A stretch of DNA of 10,212 nt from Dehalococcoidia bacterium (GTDB taxonomy: Bacteria > Chloroflexota > Dehalococcoidia > Dehalococcoidales > JAUXAE01): NCBI GenBank assembly GCA_030665535.1, contig DAOUZU010000025.1, positions 1 to 10,212 of the forward strand. The letters are read 5' to 3'. A program made the translations under genes and the position numbers. The notes under the pieces were generated by a model. The model saw only the letters and a list, made by a program, of their open reading frames with translations. It had not been told where the DNA came from and did no database searches. This document shows positions 5,985 to 10,212 of the stretch, piece by piece (position 1 is the stretch's first letter; every line of letters begins with the position of its first letter).

Positions 5985-6881
5985 TTATAGGCTGTTTGCG
6001 CCGTTTTGGCTAGATGGCGGCTCCCCGGCGTAGAATGCAGCGCCGACGAGGCCGGGGCCGGTGTGAACACCCATCACCGGGGTGAACTCGGTAATAAAAA
6101 GCTCAACCGTGTTGAAACGATTGGCGATGCGGTCTTTTAGCTCCCGTGCCCGCTCCAGGGCGGCGGCATGCATTACGGCCACATGGACGGAGCGGCCCCG
6201 TGGAATCTTCTTCTCCATAATGTCCAGTATTTTCTTCATAGCGCTTTCCGTGGTGCGCGGCAGGGCCACGTTGTGGGCGTCGCCGCCGTTTACGGAGAAT
6301 ACCGGCTTGATATGGAGCAGCGAGTTGGCCAGTCCAGCCACCCATGGTACGCGGCCCCCTTTCACCAGGTAGCGGAGAGTGTCCAGGGTGGCGAACAGGT
6401 ATACCCTCTGCATCAACCCCCGCGCCATAGCGGCTACCTCGGCCAGACTCTTGCCAGCCGCAGCCTGCCGCGCCGCCGCCAGCACCGTCAGCCCCAGGCC
6501 GGCGGCGGCGCTGGAGCACTCCAGCACCTCTATTTCCACCCCAGGCAGGGACTCGCCGGCCAACCGGGCGGCCAGCAGCGCCGAGTTGTACATCCCGCTC
6601 AGCCGCGAAGGCTCGGTAAGGCAGAGGATATTGGGCGCCCTCCGGGCGGCCTTCTCATAGGCCTCCAGATAGGGCTCGGGCAGTGAACCGGCCGTTGTCG
6701 GCACCTTCTCTGCCTTGCTTAAAAGGGCGTAAAACTGGCTCGGTGTTATGTCTATACCGTCCCTATAGGCCTTGCCGTCAATGATGAGCTGGATTGGCAC
6801 CAGCTCAATGGATAGCTCGGCTACCTGTTCCGAAGGGATACAGGCGGTGGTATCGGTAACAATGGCCACCTTGTCTGTCAT
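5985..6881 (-). CDS. DegV family protein (FakB-like fatty acid-binding protein)
   Basis: DegV/FakB proteins bind a single fatty acid and, in Firmicutes, present it to the kinase FakA to make acyl phosphate. This 298-residue protein is full length and has the family landmarks: IVTDTTACIP (residues 7-16), PTTAGSLPEPY (61-71, diverged from the usual TTSQPSP), PSRLSGMYNSA (91-101), TLDTLRYLVKGGRV (165-178), SLLHIKPVFSVNGG (187-200) and GVHTGPGLVGAAF (271-283) with the conserved histidine H273. The start is ATG; the AGAGG upstream is 11 bases away, so initiation may be modest. It lies 34 bases after the acyl-CoA ligase-like gene and 8 bases before the P-loop kinase. No FakA (DAK-domain) gene is in the window. 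Fatty acid binding is known for the family; the ligand here is inferred. Confidence 0.9.
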   Translation of the reverse strand: MTDKVAIVTDTTACIPSEQVAELSIELVPIQLIIDGKAYRDGIDITPSQFYALLSKAEKVPTTAGSLPEPYLEAYEKAARRAPNILCLTEPSRLSGMYNSALLAARLAGESLPGVEIEVLECSSAAAGLGLTVLAAARQAAAGKSLAEVAAMARGLMQRVYLFATLDTLRYLVKGGRVPWVAGLANSLLHIKPVFSVNGGDAHNVALPRTTESAMKKILDIMEKKIPRGRSVHVAVMHAAALERARELKDRIANRFNTVELFITEFTPVMGVHTGPGLVGAAFYAGEPPSSQNGANSL

Positions 6882-6915
6882 TAGTATTCAGGCCTCTTTG
6901 GGCAGACTTGAATCC

Positions 6916-8475
6916 CTAGTTTATCTTGGTATTTACTCTACTACCGGAGGAAACACCCGGCAAGAGGTCTTTGAGGGCTTCCTTGTTTACCTGGCCGCCG
7001 GGCATCCGGGGCAGGTTTGCAACGAAGATTATCTGCTTGGGCACCTTGTAGTTGGCCAGACGGGCCAGGCAGTAGCGCTTGATCTCCGCCTCTCTGGCCG
7101 TCTGGCCCGGCTTGAGCTGTATTACCGCCCGCACCACCTCGCCACGCATGCCATCGGGGTCGGCAATGCCCACCGCCGTCACCTCGGCCACTTTGGGATG
7201 GGTGGCGATGACATCCTCAACATCGGAGTGATAGATATTCTGGCCCTTTACTATAAGCATCGGTTTTTTAAGCCCCAGGATGACGATATCGCCCTCCTCA
7301 TCTATACTGCCGATATCGCCGGTATAGAGCCAGCCGTCCCTAATAGCTTCGTCGGTGGCCCGGGGGTTGTTGTAGTAACCGCTCATAATGGGCCCGCTTA
7401 TGATTATCTCCCCCGGCTGGTTTGGCCCCAATTCCCTGCCGGCATCGTCCACCACCTTTATCTGGAAACCGGGCAGCGCCGGGCCCACGTAACCGTCTTT
7501 ACCGCCGCCGTCAACCGGCTGGCAGGTAACATGGCAGGTAGCCTCGGTAAGCCCATAGAACTGGATAAGCTCCCGGCCCAACAACTCCCGGTAGCGGTCT
7601 ATTATCTCCAGGGGCAGTGGGGCCCCGGCGCTAGCGCAGAGGCGCAGCGAGCCGATATCATGCCTGATCCCTCCGACGGCCACCTCCCTCAGCAGCAGGG
7701 CATGGACAAAAGGCACGCCCATGAATATGGTCGCCTTCTCCCGCTCGATGGTCTCCAGCAGGCCATGAATGGAAAGACCGGTAAGCATTATCACCGTTGA
7801 GCCGGCATAGAGCGATGTCAACATAATTACCACCAGGCCGACAGCGTGGTGCATGGGTAGGGCAAAAAGGGTGACTATGTCTTTATCCGTCTGCTTGAAA
7901 CCGCCTGCTGAAATTGCCGCTGCCTTTGCCAGGTTGCCGTGCAGCAGCATAACCCCATGCGGACGTAGTGTCGGCCCTGAGGTGTAGGCGATGTGGGCGA
8001 CGTCGTCCGGCACCGCTCCACCGGCCACCGCCCGCCCAGACTCGGCAGCTATAATCTGCTCGTAGCTCAGGAAACGCCCGGCGCCGGGGGTAACGTCAAT
8101 AACGTTCTTAATATAGCTTAACCTGTCCAGAAGGGGGGCCACGGTATCCAGGTAGGGCTTCTCGCTGACCAGAACGCTGGGGCGGTTGTCATCAAACAGG
8201 CAGCTAAGCTCACCGGCTTTATACTTGGTATCCAGGGGCACGGCGATGGCCCCGATCTTGACGATACCGAAATAGATGACGGCAAACTCCGGGCTGCTGG
8301 ACAGCAACATAGCCACCCGCTGGCCCCGGCTGACACCAAGCTTCTTCAGAGCGCTGGCCATTTTGTTGGCCGCGCTGTTAAATTCGGTGTAGGACAGACG
8401 ACGCTCACCGCAAATAATCGCCGCTTTATCCCCGTATCGCTGTGCCGCCGCCTCCAGCATATCTTTAAGAGTCAA
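6916..8475 (-). CDS. ANL superfamily ligase (acyl-CoA synthetase-like) with diverged catalytic motifs
   Basis: Members of this family adenylate a carboxylic acid with ATP and usually pass it to CoA. The 519-residue length and overall fold markers fit: P-loop A3 at 164-174, PMHHAVGL (207-214), YGLTEAT (307-313, A5), GWLYTGD (381-387, A7), hinge region GLKKPMLIVKGQNIYHSDVED (around 401-421, A8) and LPRMPGGQVNKEAL (488-501, A10). Two key motifs are not normal. The A3 loop reads YTSGPTLRPHG where YTSGTTGxPKG is expected, and the A10 catalytic lysine of 'GKV' is glutamine (Q495). The reading frame is intact, so this is not a decayed gene. It may be a slow or specialised enzyme, a CoA-transferring or acyl-binding protein, or a regulator. 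The start is TTG with GGAGG 6 bases upstream, behind a good promoter. It leads an apparent operon with a FakB-like protein, which supports a fatty-acid context. Confidence 0.85.
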   Translation of the reverse strand: MTLKDMLEAAAQRYGDKAAIICGERRLSYTEFNSAANKMASALKKLGVSRGQRVAMLLSSSPEFAVIYFGIVKIGAIAVPLDTKYKAGELSCLFDDNRPSVLVSEKPYLDTVAPLLDRLSYIKNVIDVTPGAGRFLSYEQIIAAESGRAVAGGAVPDDVAHIAYTSGPTLRPHGVMLLHGNLAKAAAISAGGFKQTDKDIVTLFALPMHHAVGLVVIMLTSLYAGSTVIMLTGLSIHGLLETIEREKATIFMGVPFVHALLLREVAVGGIRHDIGSLRLCASAGAPLPLEIIDRYRELLGRELIQFYGLTEATCHVTCQPVDGGGKDGYVGPALPGFQIKVVDDAGRELGPNQPGEIIISGPIMSGYYNNPRATDEAIRDGWLYTGDIGSIDEEGDIVILGLKKPMLIVKGQNIYHSDVEDVIATHPKVAEVTAVGIADPDGMRGEVVRAVIQLKPGQTAREAEIKRYCLARLANYKVPKQIIFVANLPRMPGGQVNKEALKDLLPGVSSGSRVNTKIN

Positions 8476-8507
8476 GGATGGCCTCCATCAGGAACAAGAT
8501 TGGGGAT

Positions 8508-8537
8508 ATTTTAGCAGATTTAGTTACCCCTTGCCAA
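8508..8537 (-). promoter_or_regulatory. Promoter of the ligase-DegV-kinase-pepA operon
   Basis: On the minus strand TTGGCA (8537-8532) is followed after 18 bases by TAAAAT (8513-8508), and the -10 box is preceded by TGC, an extended -10 element. Transcription would start near 8501, about 26 bases before the TTG start of the ligase gene. It diverges from the T-box promoter, with about 100 bases (8538-8638) between them in which I see no clear operator. Confidence 0.55.
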
Positions 8538-8638
8538 GCTAGCCAGCCCATATATCGAGACTGGGGCAGCTGTCACACGGCAGCGTTCACAAGACCAGCA
8601 CAGAGGACTTCAAGGGGGCCCGATAGCCGAGGCACTGT

Positions 8639-8667
8639 TTGACAACAAGCGAACCACCGGTTATACT
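8639..8667 (+). promoter_or_regulatory. Promoter of the T-box/trpB unit
   Basis: TTGACA (8639-8644), exactly 17 bases, then TATACT (8662-8667): a near-consensus sigma70 promoter. The predicted start near 8674 is about 13 bases before the base of T-box Stem I, as expected for a transcribed leader. Confidence 0.7.
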
Positions 8668-8686
8668 CAGCACAGGACATAGGAAA

Positions 8687-8970
8687 GGCTGAGAACAGGA
8701 TCAGTAGGTTTCCAGCGAGGCACAGAGAGTCGGGTTAGGTGTGAGCCGATGCTGGCGCAGGAATTGAATGGGCCTGGGAGCCGCAAACCGAAAATCTACC
8801 GCTACGGTACAGATGAGTAGGCCTTGCCGCAGGGGAAGCGTTATCAGACCCCGGGGCACTTTGCCGCAGATGGTGGGGTACCCGCAGAGATGACCGGCCT
8901 GGCCGGTTAAAAAGGGTGGCACCGCGGAAGTTGACCTTCTGCCCCTTAAAGGGACAGGAGGTTTTTTATT
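8687..8970 (+). promoter_or_regulatory. T-box riboswitch, tryptophan (UGG) specifier
   Basis: This leader senses uncharged tRNA and decides whether transcription continues into the gene at 9056. Stem I base pairs are GGCT (8687-8690) with AGCC (8779-8782) and CAGG with CCTG; the loop-E strand AGTA lies opposite GAA, followed by the specifier TGG (8769-8771, Trp) and a purine. The distal part has the conserved AGAGAG and GGTGTGAGCC elements. A Stem II S-turn (AGTA...GGAA) and a GC hairpin (8893-8907) follow. The T-box core AGGGTGGCACCGCGG is at 8913-8927. The antiterminator folds exactly: AAGGG (8912-8916) with CCCTT (8943-8947), 7-base bulge TGGCACC, GCGGAAG (8924-8930) with CTTCTGC (8936-8942). 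The bulge UGGC would pair with tRNA end GCCA, fitting the G discriminator of bacterial tRNA-Trp. Regulation by uncharged tRNA-Trp is inferred from these features. Confidence 0.93.
8935..8967 (+). terminator. Rho-independent terminator of the T-box leader
   Basis: CCTTCTGCCCCTT (8935-8947) can pair with AAGGGACAGGAGG (8949-8961), with one mismatch and one wobble, followed by six T. Its left arm is the same sequence that forms the 3' side of the antiterminator, so the two folds exclude each other, as the T-box mechanism requires. Confidence 0.88.
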
Positions 8971-9055
8971 TGGCCGACAACTTAGGAAATACAAGTAGAT
9001 CCGGATGAGTTAGCCAGCAGGCTACAAAGAAAATAAAAAAATAAAGGAGGAAACA

Positions 9056-10212
9056 ATGGAAAGAACCAAATTTGTCCTGGACGAAAAGGATATGCCCACT
9101 TCCTGGTACAACATCCTGCCGGACCTTCCGGAACCACTGCCGGCGGTGCTGCATCCGGGCCGTGGCGACGCGGTGACCCCGGATGATTTAGCCCCCCTAT
9201 TCCCAATGGGGCTTATCATGCAGGAGTTCAGCCCGGAGAGCTGGATTGACATACCAGAGGAGATTCTGTCCATCTACAGGACCTGGCGGCCGACTACCCT
9301 CTTCCGGGCACACCGGCTGGAGAAGGCGCTGGACACGCCGGCCAAGATTTTCTACAAGTACGAAGGGTCCAGCCAAGCGGGTAGCCATAAGCCCAATACC
9401 GCCATAGCTCAGGCCTACTACAACAAGGTGGAAGGCACCAAGCGCATAGCCACCGAGACTGGCGCCGGTCAGTGGGGCAGCTCGCTGGCACTGGCCTGCA
9501 CATTCTTTGGCATTGAGCTCAAGGTCTATATGGTCAAGGTGAGCTACAACCACAAGCCCTACCGGCGCATAATGATGGAGACCTGGGGAGCCAAGGTAGT
9601 GCCCAGCCCCAGCCCCGATACCAAGGCGGGTCGGGATATGCTGGCCCAAGACCCCGATTGCCCCGGCAGCCTGGGCCTGGCCATCAGCGAGGCCGTGGAG
9701 GACGCCGCCACCCGCGAGGATACCAAGTATTCACTGGGCAGCGTCCTTAACCATGTCCTTCTGCACCAGACGATAAACGGCCTGGAGACGAAGAAGCTGA
9801 TGGCGGAGCAAGTCGGCCTCTATCCCGATATCATCGTCGGCTGCATCGGCGGCGGCTCCAACTTCGGTGGTATGGTGCTGCCATTCGTCAAGGACAAGAT
9901 TGACGGCAGCCACAAGGACACCCAGATTATCGCCGTCGAGCCGGCCAGCTGTCCCACCCTTACCAAGGGCACCTATGCCTATGACTTCGGTGATGTGGCC
10001 GGGATGACGCCGCTTCTGAAGATGTACACTTTGGGTCACGGATTCATCCCGCCTCCGGTTCATGCCGGCGACCTCCGTTATCACGGCATGGCCCCCATTA
10101 TCTGCCATCTTTACAACCTGGGATTGCTGGAAGCTCAGGCCACTCGTCAGTTGGACACCTTTGAAGCAGGGATACAATTTGCCCGCACCGAGGGGATCCT
10201 CAGCGCCCCGGA
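9056..10212 (+). CDS. trpB: Tryptophan synthase beta chain, TrpB2 type (3' end outside window)
   Basis: TrpB condenses indole with serine to form tryptophan using pyridoxal phosphate. The frame is open from ATG 9056 to the window end, giving 385 residues of an expected length of about 450. Visible features are the PLP-binding lysine K112 in AGSHKPNTA, ETGAGQWG (134-141) with catalytic E134, the phosphate-binding loop GGGSN (265-269), and YTLGHGF.PPP.HAGDLRYHG (324-344). The long N-terminal extension and the W in GAGQWG (H in TrpB1) place it in the TrpB2 group, often found without a TrpA partner, where it may salvage free indole. AGGAGG is 5 bases upstream of the ATG. A tryptophan-specific T-box lies directly upstream, so expression should rise when tRNA-Trp is uncharged. 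Whether trpA or other trp genes follow cannot be seen. Confidence 0.95.
   Translation, partial: MERTKFVLDEKDMPTSWYNILPDLPEPLPAVLHPGRGDAVTPDDLAPLFPMGLIMQEFSPESWIDIPEEILSIYRTWRPTTLFRAHRLEKALDTPAKIFYKYEGSSQAGSHKPNTAIAQAYYNKVEGTKRIATETGAGQWGSSLALACTFFGIELKVYMVKVSYNHKPYRRIMMETWGAKVVPSPSPDTKAGRDMLAQDPDCPGSLGLAISEAVEDAATREDTKYSLGSVLNHVLLHQTINGLETKKLMAEQVGLYPDIIVGCIGGGSNFGGMVLPFVKDKIDGSHKDTQIIAVEPASCPTLTKGTYAYDFGDVAGMTPLLKMYTLGHGFIPPPVHAGDLRYHGMAPIICHLYNLGLLEAQATRQLDTFEAGIQFARTEGILSAP

Noticed and set aside
5984..5989. A TATAAT on the minus strand just before the P-loop kinase GTG, suggesting a leaderless transcript
   Set aside because: No -35-like hexamer or extended -10 is present at proper distance, and the sequence includes the TAA stop of the upstream gene; co-transcription with DegV is simpler.
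6772..7800. A 342-codon plus-strand frame opposite the ligase and DegV genes
   Set aside because: It overlaps two clear minus-strand genes and shows only the low-complexity pattern expected of an antisense frame.
8701..8994. A 97-codon minus-strand frame across the T-box leader
   Set aside because: The region is fully explained by T-box secondary structure on the plus strand, and the translated product resembles no family.
9197..10177. Two minus-strand frames (9197-9649 and 9731-10177) under trpB
   Set aside because: The plus strand encodes an uninterrupted TrpB2 with all catalytic motifs; the opposite frames have no recognisable features.
1..10212. CRISPR arrays, insertion sequences, tRNA or rRNA genes
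   Set aside because: No regularly spaced repeats, transposase or integrase frames, terminal inverted repeats, or tRNA/rRNA sequence signatures were seen on either strand.

Overview
The window looks like a bacterial chromosome segment with moderately high GC (roughly 60% by eye from about 1150 onward). Frequent TTG starts with good Shine-Dalgarno sequences, a T-box leader, a TrpB2-type tryptophan synthase beta chain and a tight rnc/acylphosphatase cluster suggest a Gram-positive-like or Chloroflexota (Dehalococcoidia-like) organism. The phylum assignment is inference; no marker here proves it.

Left region (1-1120) is clearly more AT-rich. It holds the 3' end of a SAM-dependent methyltransferase, a small zinc-ribbon two-pass membrane protein with its own promoter, and, on the minus strand, an unrecognised 31-35 residue single-span membrane peptide with its own promoter, ribosome binding site and hairpin. 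It reads as an accessory or less conserved stretch.

Next (1125-2386, + strand) is a compact operon: ribonuclease III (rnc), a 55-residue lysine-rich small protein, and acylphosphatase. It converges on the minus-strand block, and the two terminal stop codons share a perfect 14-bp palindrome.

The minus-strand block (8475 down to 2393) holds two transcription units. The upstream one runs ANL-family acyl/aryl-CoA ligase-like protein, DegV/FakB-type lipid-binding protein, P-loop kinase, leucyl aminopeptidase (pepA), from a promoter at 8508-8537. The second is mobA plus a DUF362 protein, overlapping by 4 bp, from a promoter at 3807-3835. The ligase carries non-consensus residues in its ATP-binding loop and lacks the A10 catalytic lysine, so it may not be an ordinary acyl-CoA synthetase.

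The right end (8639-10212, + strand) is a well-formed tRNA-responsive T-box riboswitch: promoter, Stem I with a UGG (Trp) specifier, antiterminator with a UGGC bulge, and competing terminator. It drives a TrpB2-type gene that runs off the window. Specifier, discriminator-matching bulge and downstream gene all agree on tryptophan.

The points most worth a second look are the Trp T-box/TrpB2 unit, the degenerate ligase beside a FakB-like protein, the unlisted small membrane peptide at 919-1026, the small basic protein at 1930-2097, and a glycine at a normally acidic metal-site position of RNase III.
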